From: Anagrus nilaparvatae
Lineage: Eukaryota; Arthropoda; Insecta; Hymenoptera; Mymaridae
NCBI GenBank assembly: GCA_022575985.1
Contig: JAKSXM010000007.1
Span: 10,666,501-10,730,500 of the forward strand
Direction: 5' to 3'
Length of the DNA stretch: 64,000 nt
Below the pieces are notes generated by a model. The model had not been told where the DNA came from. It saw only the letters and a program-made list of their open reading frames with translations, and made no database searches. Of the stretch, positions 1-10,277 are shown in pieces; positions within the stretch are counted from its first letter, which is position 1, and each line of letters starts with the position of its first letter. The position numbers and the translations under genes are program-made.

Positions 1-870
1 TTTTTTTGTATACACAAGCTTAAAAAAAAGCTCTGCGCATAATCCTTCGACGCATAATACGAGGGATAGTTTGTTTTTTATATTAAAATATCACTAAAAA
101 AATGGAAGTGGAGGGGCTAAAGATAAAATAAAAAAAATTAAATAGAATAATAATAATAATAATAATGGATTTGTTTTGTTTTTTTTAAAAAAATGAAATA
201 TGTTATACACATCACTACACCTGTTATAAATGATGTGTGCTTTATTTTAGTCGAAGCTTAGACACCGGCTATAATAAAAGCTTTATTTTTTGAATAATCG
301 TGTCATATATAAAAATTTATTTTAAATAATTAATTTTAAGTGTAAAAAATTTAATTTTTTGTACAAATTTTTTTTAAGATTCGGAGGGTAGATTTTTAAA
401 ATTTATTATGTTGATTGTGCGCGTGTAAGCCTTTTTCACCTTCGGCCCGTGCAGCGATCGCTCTTGACCTTCTCGTGGATGACATTTTGTTATATATATA
501 AACTGGTATCGTGTGCTTCCGCAAATTTTTTATTTCTTTTTTCGTTTATTTTAATTTTGAACTTTTTTCAGTAACGTTAAAACTATTATAAAACAAATAT
601 GAAATTATTAAAAAAAGCTAAAAAGTTTCTATTATTTAATAAAATATATATTTATTATTATTATGTTATTTTAAATAATTAAATTTCTTTTCAATATTTA
701 TATAAATCGCCTTGACCGTAAAAAAGCGCCTTTTTAAATCATGATTCATGTGTCTTACGATGAAAAAGCACAAAAAAATGATAAAAAATATTATTTTAAA
801 ATAAAAAAAAAAAGTTTTAATTTTTTAAGAAATTTATTTAAAATAAAAAATTTTTTTATCAACAACACAG
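1..870. other. 5' flank and probable 5'UTR of the first gene
   Basis: AT-rich sequence with an (AAT)n microsatellite at about 147-165. The stretch at about 410-480 is clearly richer in C and G than its surroundings and lies just before a TATA-like string, which fits a promoter. An ATG at 741 opens a frame into the first exon, but residues 1-40 of that frame are a lysine, phenylalanine and asparagine mixture typical of translated A/T-rich DNA, so I treat 741-872 as untranslated. Confidence 0.4.
415..525 (+). promoter_or_regulatory. Candidate TATA-type promoter of the first gene
   Basis: A C/G-richer patch (about 415-480) is followed by the TATA-like string tatatatataaa at about 491-502 and then a mixed-composition segment with gtatcgtgtgc. 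This lies about 370 bases before the preferred start codon at 873. It is the only such composition shift upstream of the gene. TATA strings are common by chance in DNA this AT-rich, so the call rests on position and the adjoining composition change. Confidence 0.3.
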
Positions 871-872
871 AC

Positions 873-3800
873 ATGAAGATCGACGAGGAAAACATTCAAC
901 GGTCACCGAGACTCGTGAATCAAGGTATGATTATTATTTAACAAATTTACTTTCTTATGTAATTTTTTTGTAATGTAAGAACTTTTATTATTGGATTAAA
1001 ATGTACACTCTAAATTTTTTCAAGTCAATTTTTATTTTTTTTTAAAGAAAGCTTCTCAAGTTTCTTTTAAGTGCACAGTGAATAAAGTGATTTTTAGTGT
1101 CCAGTAAACACTTTTTTTAAGTAAATATCAGCCGAGTGGCTGTAGCTGATTTTTTCAACCCTGTAAAAAACTTGCAGGAATGAGTTATACTTTCAAAACA
1201 ATACATAACTTTAAGTGTTTTAAGAATCCTTTTGCCCTTTTTGGAACAAATCTTTGGACCCTCTTCTTGGGACCACTTAAATAAAATTTTTACAAAACGC
1301 TCAAAAATGAAAAAAATTTGCTTCCGTTAAAGACTGAAACAATTGAGTACTAAAAATTTACCCTTAATTAGATTTCTTAGAAGTCAAATAGTTCTGCAAA
1401 ATAAAAATATATTTTTAAAATAAAAGTTAGAATTTAGAGTGTACATTAATAATATACAATAACCAACTTCATTTCCTTAGCAATTTATATGCATGGCAAT
1501 ATTATAAATTTTGAATTTTAATATAAAATCATATATAAAAGAAAATTAAATTTGACATAGATAAAAAAAGGAAAAAAATAAAAACAAACATATAAATAAA
1601 TATTGATTAATATAATTTTCTTTTATAAATCAAAAATCAATAATAAAATAGAAATAAATTTAATTTAAATGTTAAGGCGTGTCGAGGAACAACACACAAG
1701 TAACAGCGGGTTACAGGAGAAACATGCATCAGCAACATCATCAACAGCAAGAGAACGAAATGAACATGGAGAATTCCGTGACGAAGATACAAACAACACC
1801 GACCTTGAGCGTAACAGCCGTTGATGTAGTTGTCGCGTGTCAGTCTTCTCCGAGTCATTCAATTTTAACATTAACTCCAGGAAGGACTCGTAATATCGAT
1901 CAAGATATGGAAGCATTAAGGCTCAGTAGACAAGATAATCCATTTTTACAGGCACGTTATAAATTATATATTTTAAAAAAAATATTTTTTCATTAATTAA
2001 AATTTATTTTACAGGTATTAGCAAGTAGAGAAAATCTTTTAGAAACAATAGAATCAGAATCTGATGACACGATATTAATGTCACAAGAATTTGGTGATAG
2101 CGATCCATTAACATTAGCTCAAGTACACGAACATTTAGTAAGAAGTCCACCACCAGCTTCATGGTCTAGATCACCAATATTTCAATTTTCTGATCAAAAT
2201 ACAAATAGCTCATCGCCAAAATTTACAAGACATGATTTAAACGAATCACCTAAATTAGAAAACTCAACAGATTCGAAAGGTAAATATTTAAAACAAAATT
2301 TTTCAACGTTTTAATTATATTACTCATAAATTATTTAATCACGAAGATCTAAAGTGCATTCGACAAAAGATTTGTATCACGCTATGTGTCTAAACTTTCA
2401 TGTTTTTCTATATATTTTAATTATTTAAATTTTTTTAATATTTAACCTTGGTATGTATAATTTTAAAATAATTCGCGCGTGAACTTGATTTTTATTACTT
2501 TTTTTTTGGATTATCATAATTAAATACAATGTAATAAGGAAATAAATACTAAAAAAATTCATATAATTTTCTACATACAATTTAGTTTATTTTGAATAAG
2601 AAATGAAAATCGATAGAATAATAAAATATTTTTAGTAATTGTTTTATTTAAAATTTTTTTTTTGTATCCTTGAAATATAAATATTTTTGAGAAAAATTTA
2701 TTATAGACGATTTAAAAAAATTGATTTTAAAATTTATGAAATTAGAGTTATTTAGTGTAGAAAATTTTTAAATTTATTTTTATGCACCAAATTTTTTTAA
2801 GATATAAAAATTTTGATGGTTATTTAGAGAATATGACAAAAATATAATAGGACTTTATGTACAACATAAAAAAGGTAGTGTGTTTCTCGGGAGTAGTATT
2901 ATTTTATGGTACTAGTGAGAAATGTTTTGATAGGGGTTTTTGAAACATTTGAATTGTACTCTACAGAATTTTATGCGTCTTGTGAGTTTTTTATAGTTTA
3001 TGCATAAAACAAGTTTAAAAAATTGTAGAAAACATTTTTTTCTGTTGCAATTGACTTAAAAATTTATAATGTAAAAATTAAATTTTGTCTTAACTGACGA
3101 AGCTTGCATTTCCTTGAAAGAGTTAAATCCCAGAACAACTTCAATTTTTTAATTATGTTTCTATAAATCTGCAAAGGTTTTTAGTATTGTCTGAAAAAAA
3201 AACCACTTGCAGCTAATGAAATTCCGTTTGAGGCTAGTGGAATTTTTTTTTTTTTGCTTAAACGAATGTAAATCTCATGAAACTTAAAGTAAAATAAAAT
3301 AGTATATTAATTATCAACGGCGTATAATTTTAACGCTAGTTTGAGTACGAGTGGTGTGTTTTCACACTAGAGCCTAAATTTTTTGCCCATGGTGCTTACA
3401 GTTTTTTTTTCTTACCTAGACGTACAAAGAGTGCAAAAAATTCCATGACAAGTCTTACGCACGGGAGGGCAAAAATTTTTTCATTTTCATCGCACAACTG
3501 CGTGCCAATCCTAAATGAACGAAAAAATTTTTTGGTGCAATTTTCTTTCTGTTTTTTACGTTTCAAGCCATTTTCAATCATTTGAGCGAGAAAAATGTTC
3601 CGGCAACCACGAACGCATTTTTCTGGCCAAAAACGTATCATATTTTGTCATTGTAGTTAAAATTTGCTAAAAAGTATTTTCTATCTGCTTACCTCACGGC
3701 AACCAAATTAGAATCAACTTGACTCTTATTTATCAGCTTATTTAAAAGACTTTAAATTTATTTGTAAATCAGCCCCTAAATACAACTGAATACTAAAACT

Positions 3801-6800
3801 CAAATTTTTACACAGGCTGATTTAAATATGATAATATGAATATGGTTAAAAAATGTATTTTTGAATATAAAAAAGTTTATGATAACTTTTTAAAAAACTT
3901 TTATTGATACATAATAAATACAAAGTTTATTTCTTGTAAAACAAAATTATTGTATCAACAAAATTATTCATTTTTAACATACTTCAATAAATATGACCAA
4001 AAATAAAAGAATGAAAGATTAAAATTAAAAAATAAAAATTTATAATTTAACTTTATTGACGTTAAAATAAAAATAAAAAATTTTATTTTTAATAATTAGT
4101 CAAAAATACTAATTAATTTATCAATATATCATGCAAAATAATGATTATGAAAAGCTCTTTCGTCTTATAAAATTAAAAACTGAATTTACGTCAAGGATGA
4201 TTATTAAATTTTTTTTAGATAATTTAATTATATAAGCTTAAAATAAAAAAAAATTAAACAATTATTATTTTTAGTTTAATTATCTATATAGATTTGAAGG
4301 TCAATTAAAAAACAAAAATCATTTTTAAAAAATTTGACACTGTCAAGGCTCAGGAAGAAAATATTTTTAATTTTCAATAAATTATCTAGTGAAATTATAT
4401 AAGAAAGCCAAAAATTTTTCAAGCACAGACTAATTGAAACCAGGAAATAAAAAAAATTTGATTTTTTAGTAATTAATTGTCTAAATAACTTTCTGAGTTG
4501 AAAAAGTAAGACCTTTGGAACAGAGAAACACATAATTAGATAATACCTACCATATTCTTAGATAAAAGTACCTGATACCCTCCGTTTATTTCCCTGGGCT
4601 ACTTATGAGCCTAGAAATAACTACAAGGCTCACAATTATTTATGTATAGATATAGATCCCAAACTGATTTTATTTATCTTGACTTCGCTAAAGCGTTCGA
4701 TTCTTTAGATGACAGACTATTATCATAATAAGCTTTTTAAACTTGGTATAAGGGGATGGGCTCTCAAAATATTAAATTCATTTTTATCCAAAAAGTGCAC
4801 AATGGTTCTGTACAATAACTGTAAGTTCTTTAGATTTGTTTCATCACCTGGGATAGCTCAGGTTTCTCATACAGGTCCTTTATTTTTTATTTCGTTTATT
4901 AATGATATATTTGATCATATAAAGTCACCAAAATTAGAATTCTTTGCTGATGACTCTAAATTGAGGAAAAAATAAGGAATGCCCATAAATATAAATAAAA
5001 GTTATACTATAACTTTTTTTAGATTAGGTAAATAATCCCACTTTATTTCTTATAATTTTAATTATTTGATATTAACAAGGGTGGATGAAATTAGAGATTT
5101 GGGTGGTCTTGTGATTCTCGTGGAGGCTTTATTATACATCTGAAGGCTATAAAATGTTAGACTATCTAAAAAGATCTACGTTTGAATTTAAGTAATTAAA
5201 AATGATTACTTTTTGGTACGCTTCGGGTAAACTGCAGTATACTCCATGTCATATGATGACCATGATTATTATGCATTATATAAATTAACAGGTATTTCTT
5301 CAATGGAATTAGCTTATCAAGTGGGTGATATTCTATTTGTGGCTAAGATACTTTTAGATGAACCTTATTTAGACCTTTTGAATGATAACTTTGTCTTAAG
5401 AAATGTGCCTTATAACCTTCGCAATTTGAAAAAAGATCTTCACTCTCCTTTTTTTCGTTTAAGGAGAGAGTGGAATAGTCTATCTCAGGAGATAGTGATA
5501 GGTTTGATTATTTAAAGACTGAAGTTAAAAATGAAATATTGAGATATACTGATTGATTATATTCAATATTATTATTAAATAAAAATATTTGATTTTTGAG
5601 CTAATAATTATTTTCCTTATTTTTTCAATAAATTTCAGTCTTCATTATCAAGGCTGAAAATTTATAATCTTTAACAATTTTATAAAAAAAATTATTTAAA
5701 TTTCATAATTGTTTTTCTTTTAAATTATTTAGTTATTGTTGGAATGATTTGTTCAATATTGCTTTTTTCAATTCTTTAATAAAATTAAATTAGAAATCTA
5801 TAAATTATAAATTTAAATTAAATCAAGTTTTAATTAAAATGATAAGTTTTACTATAAATTTAAATTACATTAAGGTGCTAATTGCAATTTATAATAGACT
5901 ATTTACATTGCATATCATTTGACAGTAAATACATAAAGTTATTGATAAATTAAGTTTTGCATATTGTTTAATCAGAATTGCTATTATATTATAATTATTG
6001 TATATATATTTTATATTGACTAACTCATGCACTCCCCTTCTCAAAACTATTAAATTATTTATTTTGGGATGCAAGGCAAAAGACTATAAAGGATGAAAAT
6101 CGAATAAATGAATAGAGTTTCTTAAATAATCTTAAAAAAAATAGCAAATTTGAGAAACAAAAGTAAATTATTTTCTAAATAAAAAACAGCCTAATACATA
6201 CAAAAATTATATATATAAATTAGGGTGTCCGTTACTTCCCAAATTGGCTTTTTCGTGACGGGGACCCCCTAAATCTTTCACATATGACTCAAAAACGTGG
6301 AAAAGTCGGTCGAGCCGTTTTTAAAATGATTTTAAGGCATGCCCCACCGCCCCTCTATTTCCCATTTAAATAACATGGGCTTTTTCTACTTTTTTTTCAA
6401 AATCCTGCCAAATTGCGAAAAAATCATGAAATTGAATGTACCCTACGAAATTTTTTTTATTTTCACATATATTTTGAAGTTTTTCAGAGAGAAAACAAAA
6501 AAAATTATTCCTTAGGCTTTAGTAAGCACTAACTCTGAGTCTCAATTACGAAAAAAAACGGTTTTTTTTTTTAAACTTTATAAATAGGTAGGCACTTTTA
6601 TTGTGCGAAAAAAATTGTAAAATTACCTTAAAACTTTATATTTTTCAAGTATTTGTTGTTCAGTTTATAATTTTTAAGGTGTCTCAATTTTTTATGCTAC
6701 TAAAAACTCGGGTCATAAACCTATTAAGGCCTAACCGACCTTTTTTGGACACTTGCATTTTTCGGTAATAAAAACTGCATATTTTAGGCTAAAAACCTCA

Positions 6801-9800
6801 CCAAGTAGGTAATTCGGGTCGCTCTTTTCATTTCCGGAGCCCGTTTTTTTATTCAACCCCTACGAAACGAAATATCAACCCCTAAAGTGGGGTAAATATT
6901 CAAATAATTTTTAAAGAAACTTAAGTTCTTCCCAAATGCAAAAAAGTTTTTATTTAACATAAAAAATTATTACTAGAACTCCCAAGAAAAGGATAAAAGT
7001 CAAATAAGCATTGACCAGCTATTACGACCCTCCCTGGGGGTGTCTTAAGTAAGCAAAGGGGTGAGTTTTATAAATAAATGAAAGATTAAATACTTTGGGC
7101 TAAAAAATTCACCAGATAGGTATTTTGGGTCACTCATTTCATTTCTGGAGCTCATTTTTAGCTACGACCCCTACGAAATGATATTAACATGGAACATGTT
7201 TATAGGGAGGGGGTACTTCAGAACTGGAAAATTAAGGGGGGGGGGGGGTCAAATTTGTCCTTTTTAAGGGGGGGGGGGGGGTCAAATATGTCCTTTTTAA
7301 GGGGGGGGGGGGGTCAAATTTGTCCTTTTTAAGGGGGGGGGGGGGTCAAATTTGTCCTTTTTAAGGGGGGGGGTCAAATTTGTCCTTTTTAAGGGGGGGG
7401 GTCAAATGGGACTTAGAATATTTTCGATTTAGGGACCTTTGGTGCAGAAGTACTTAGGGAGCATTGGTGCAGAAGTACCTAGGGAGCATTGGTTCAGAAG
7501 TACCTAGGGACCATTTGTACAGAAGTCTCTAAAGACCTTTGGTGCAGAAGTACCTAGGGAGCATTGGTGCAGAAGTCCCTAAAGACCTTTGGTGCAGAAG
7601 AACCTAGGGACCATTGGTGCAGAAGTCTCTAAAGAACTTTAGTGCAGAAATACTTGGATATAAATATTGATATTATGAACAGAATAGATACTTTATTATC
7701 AGTGTTAGTTATTAGTGAACATGTTCCATGCTCGTTGGTTGTGTAGTTACACAAACCGGTCATAAGTTTTTAAACCCCTAAAATGGGGTAAATTTTCAAA
7801 TAATTTTTGTTACGCATCAGATGTCTCCAAATGCAAAAAAGTTTTTATTTGACATCAGAAATTATTACCAGGACTCCCAAAAGAGAGGAAGTTCGTAAAA
7901 TTCTTGCATTTGGTAACAACTTAAGTTTCCTTAAAAATTATTTGAAAGGTTACCCCATTTTAGGGGTTGATATCTCATTTCGTAATGGTTGTAGCTAAAA
8001 ATGAGCTCCAGAAATGAAATGAGTGACCCGAAATACCTATCTGGTGAATTTTTTAGCCCAAAGTATTTAATCTTTCATTTATTTATAAAACTCACCCCTT
8101 TGCTTACTTAAGACACCCCCAGGGAGGGTCGTAATAGCTGGTCAATGCTTATTTGACTTTTATCCTTTTCTTGGGAGTTCTAGTAATAATTTTTTATGCT
8201 AAATAAAAACTTTTTTGCATTTGGGAAGAACTTAAGTTTCTTTAAAAATTATTTGAATATTTACCCCATTTTAGGGGTTGATATTTCGTTTCGTAGGGGT
8301 TGAATAAAAAAACGGGCTCCGGAAATGAAAAGAGCGACCCGAATTACCTACTTGGTGAGGTTTTTAGCCTAAAATATGCAGTTTTTATTACCGAAAAATG
8401 CAAGTGTCCAAAAAAGGTCGGTTAGGCCTTAATAGGTTTATGACCCGAGTTTTTAGTAGCATAAAAAATTGAGACACCTTAAAAATTATAAACTGAACAA
8501 CAAATACTTGAAAAATATAAAGTTTTAAGGTAGTTTTACAATTTTTTTCGCACAATAAAAGTGCCTACCTATTTATAAAGTTTAAAAAAAAAAAAAACCG
8601 TTTTTTTTCGTAAATGAGATTTAGAGTTAGTGCTTACTAAAGCCTAAGGAATAATTTTTTTTGTTTTCTCTCTGAAAAACTTCAAAATATATGTGAAAAT
8701 AAAAAAAATTTCGTAGGGTACATTCAATTTCATGATTTTTTCGCAATTTGGCAGGATTTTGAAAAAAAAGTAGAAAAAGCCCATGTTATTTAGATGGGAA
8801 ATAGAGGGGCGGTGGGGCATGCCTTAAAATCATTTTAAAAACGGCTCGACCGACTTTTCCACGTTTTTGAGTCATATGTGAAAGATTTAGGGGGTCCCCG
8901 TCACGAAAAAGCCAATTTGGGAAGTAACGGACACCCTAATATAAATATATCGTGACAAAATTTAATTAAAAAGGTCAAATTTAAAAAAAAATAACAAAAT
9001 TATAATGATTATTGTTCTAGTGTTAAAAAAATAGAATAAAAGAAGAAACATAAAAAAACGATTAATTAATTAGTATTATTACCCTTTAGTACTGACACTT
9101 TATAAATAAACTTTAATTTTAAAAAATAAATATTTATATTCGTGGAAATTAGAAAAATTAAAAGCTTATTAAAATATATTTTAATTCCTTTTTTTTTTAA
9201 TTTAGATAAAAATTATTTTATTTTATTTTTAATCAATAAATTAATAATTAATTAAAATAATGCATGAAAATAATATATAAATTTTTGAATTATAACTGAA
9301 ATATTTCCTTGTTTTTTTGGGGGGTAGGATATATTGCAATTAATAATGAAAAATATTATAAAATATGTAACCTTGATTTTTTTTTAAATTTTATGCTAAA
9401 ATAAGGTAAAAGAAAAGTTTTAAAAACAATAATCGATTTTTCACACATACTTTTGTATTATAGAATATAATATTTTGCTTATATATTAGCGAAAGCTTGA
9501 AAATGAAAGTTTGTAATATTAAAGTATTTTTAGACTCGCAGCAAGCGGAAATCAGCTTGCAGTAAGAATAAAAATTTTGAAAGAGTTTTAGTTTGTAAAG
9601 TGTGTGCAGTTATTAAAATTTAGAAATTTTACTTCTAATTTCTATGTCAAATAGGTATTGCAAGTTTTTGGGTGTAGCAATATTCATGAAACTTTATTGT
9701 TAAATTATAGCAACTGGTACTTAATGTTGGGTTAAATTTGGAAATTCCATGAAAAGTTACTGGAAAAACTAGAATTTTTCCTTTTGAGTTAAACCCAAAA

Positions 9801-10277
9801 TTCAACCAAATATGGAAAATTTTATGAAAAGTAGTATATTAAGAACCCGTGCCCAGAAGCGATTTAGGTCATCCTTTTTTTAGGGTCAGACAAGAAAATA
9901 TAAATTAATGATTTATTTTAATAAAATCTAAAGAAATTTTTTGCATTTCCTCTATAAAATATTTATTGCCATCAATATAGATATAAAATTAATTGTCAGA
10001 GGATTAATCACTATCATAGTATATGAAAATTTATAAAAATGCACTACAAACTTTTGGTATTTTATAAAAAATTTTGACAAACATAAACTTTAATTTCAAT
10101 TAACAATCCATAAACATAAATTTAAAAAATATATGAAAATTTAATTATTTGTATTTTTCAGATCGACATACACATTCATTTTCTTTATTAAATCCAACAC
10201 CAATAAGATCACTTTCTGAGGTTAGAAGATTACATAAATCTGCCGAAGATAGCGTACAATTAATGTCATCAGAATAA
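873..10277 (+). CDS. Unrecognised Ser/Pro-rich protein, four exons, about 235 aa
   Basis: I do not recognise this protein. Proposed coding exons are 873-924, 1677-1951, 2015-2279 and 10162-10277. Junction phases agree (1, 0, 1) and give one frame ending in TAA at 10275. Exon 1 could start at 741 (279 aa), but that extension looks like translated noise, and the ATG at 873 opens ordinary-composition protein (MKIDEENIQRSP). Visible features are a His/Gln cluster at about residues 35-42 (HQQHHQQQ), an acidic stretch ETIESESDD, several Ser-Pro sites (RSPPPASWSRSP, SSSPKF, NESPKL), and a basic, serine-containing C-terminus (IRSLSEVRRLHKSAED). There is no signal peptide or membrane segment, so a disordered, phosphorylated cytoplasmic or nuclear protein is inferred. 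Intron 2 (1952-2014) starts with GC rather than GT. Intron 3 is 7.9 kb and full of mobile elements. Confidence 0.6.
925..1676 (+). other. Intron 1 of the first gene
   Basis: Donor CAAG|GTATGA at 925 and acceptor TTAAG| ending at 1676; both leave phase 1, joining G to GC to make a glycine codon. The acceptor lacks a strong pyrimidine tract. The 752 bases hold no open frame or repeat I can support. Confidence 0.45.
1952..2014 (+). other. Short GC-AG intron
   Basis: The frame of the upstream exon runs into a stop in this AT-rich 63-bp segment, and the downstream exon is open from GTA at 2015 after a good TTTTACAG acceptor. The only GT inside (about 1956) gives the wrong phase and an immediate stop in exon 3. 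Splicing at CAG|GCACGT joins the frames exactly in phase 0, so a GC donor is the best reading. Confidence 0.5.
3185..3645. mobile_element. Degenerate palindromic MITE-like element
   Basis: The left part (about 3185-3290) carries a run of A, a ccacttgcagctaa-like block, tccgtttgaggctagtgg, a T-run, then gcttaaacgaatgtaaat and catgaaac. The right part (about 3550-3640) carries the reverse order: acgtttcaagcca, ttttcaatcatttgagc, aaaaatgttccggcaacc. The same blocks recur near 46440-46640, 52735-52840 and 57960-58500, so this is one copy of a local palindromic repeat family. No coding sequence is present; a minus-strand frame here is just translated repeat. Confidence 0.5.
4660..5515 (+). pseudogene. 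Non-LTR retrotransposon remnant (Jockey-like reverse transcriptase)
   Basis: The frame at about 4669-4728 reads FIYLDFAKAFDSLDDRLLS and stops. After a frameshift, 4709-4972 reads NKLFKLGIRGWALKILNSFL, then SPGIAQVSHTGPLFFISFINDI and LEFFADDSKL. These match, with decay, reverse transcriptase motifs: LDFAKAFD, the G(V/I)PQGSxLGPLLFxxFINDI block and FADD (catalytic Asp pair). A second frame at about 5246-5497 (YKLTGISSMELAYQVGDILFVAKIL, then HSPFFRLRREWNSL) resembles the region after the reverse transcriptase in Jockey-like ORF2. Frameshifts, stops, the missing N-terminal endonuclease and no 3' tail show a dead, 5'-truncated copy. Confidence 0.75.
7234..7410 (+). repeat. G-run minisatellite, six units
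   Basis: Six head-to-tail units of about 27-32 bp, each a G-run followed by tcaaatttgtccttttt and aa. The G-runs are 13, 14, 13, 13, 9 and 9 bases long. Units differ mainly in G-run length, with one base change (aaatatg) in the second. The last unit breaks into tcaaatggg. It lies inside the foldback element between the inverted arms. Confidence 0.95.
7431..7655 (+). repeat. 25-bp minisatellite, about nine units
   Basis: About nine tandem units of 25 bp close to agggagcattggtgcagaag plus tacct. Two sub-types alternate irregularly: agggac/gcattgg and aaagacctttgg. The core gtgcagaagt is kept in nearly all units. The array starts 21 bases after the G-run array, inside the same foldback element. 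Confidence 0.9.

Larger units (their letters stand above)
6220..8939. mobile_element. Foldback DNA element with ~950-bp inverted arms
   Basis: The window from ttagggtgtccg at 6220 is repeated as its reverse complement ending at 8939 (cggacaccctaa). The arms pair from the ends inward almost without gaps for about 950 bases (6220 to about 7190 with about 7970 to 8939); the inner sequence also matches at catggaacatgtt (about 7188-7200 and 7718-7732). The right arm has an extra inner copy of arm sequence at about 7770-7965. A candidate 6-bp target duplication, tataaa, flanks it (6214-6219 and 8940-8945). Between the arms are two tandem arrays. There is no transposase frame, so it must have been mobilised in trans. 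Long arms around tandem repeats recall foldback elements, and the 6-bp duplication recalls Polinton-type insertion, but the ends fit no family I can name. Confidence 0.85.
2280..10161 (+). other. Intron 3 of the first gene, 7.9 kb, repeat-filled
   Basis: Donor AAAG|GTAAAT at 2280 and acceptor TTTTTCAG ending at 10161, both phase 1. It contains a palindromic element at about 3185-3645, a non-LTR retrotransposon remnant at about 4660-5515 and a foldback element at 6220-8939. The rest (about 2280-3180, 3650-4650, 5520-6210, 8950-10160) is AT-rich sequence with nothing I can name, apart from a fragment at about 9530-9560 resembling the cttgcagcaagcgga motif of the small palindromic family. Confidence 0.6.

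Noticed and set aside
741..872. Upstream ATG extending the first gene by 44 codons
   Set aside because: The translation is a Lys/Asn/Phe/Ile mixture typical of A/T-only DNA; the ATG at 873 begins protein of normal composition.
6220..6226. TTAGGG at the end of the foldback element as a telomeric repeat
   Set aside because: It occurs once, not in tandem, and continues into non-telomeric gtgtccg; it is simply the TIR end.
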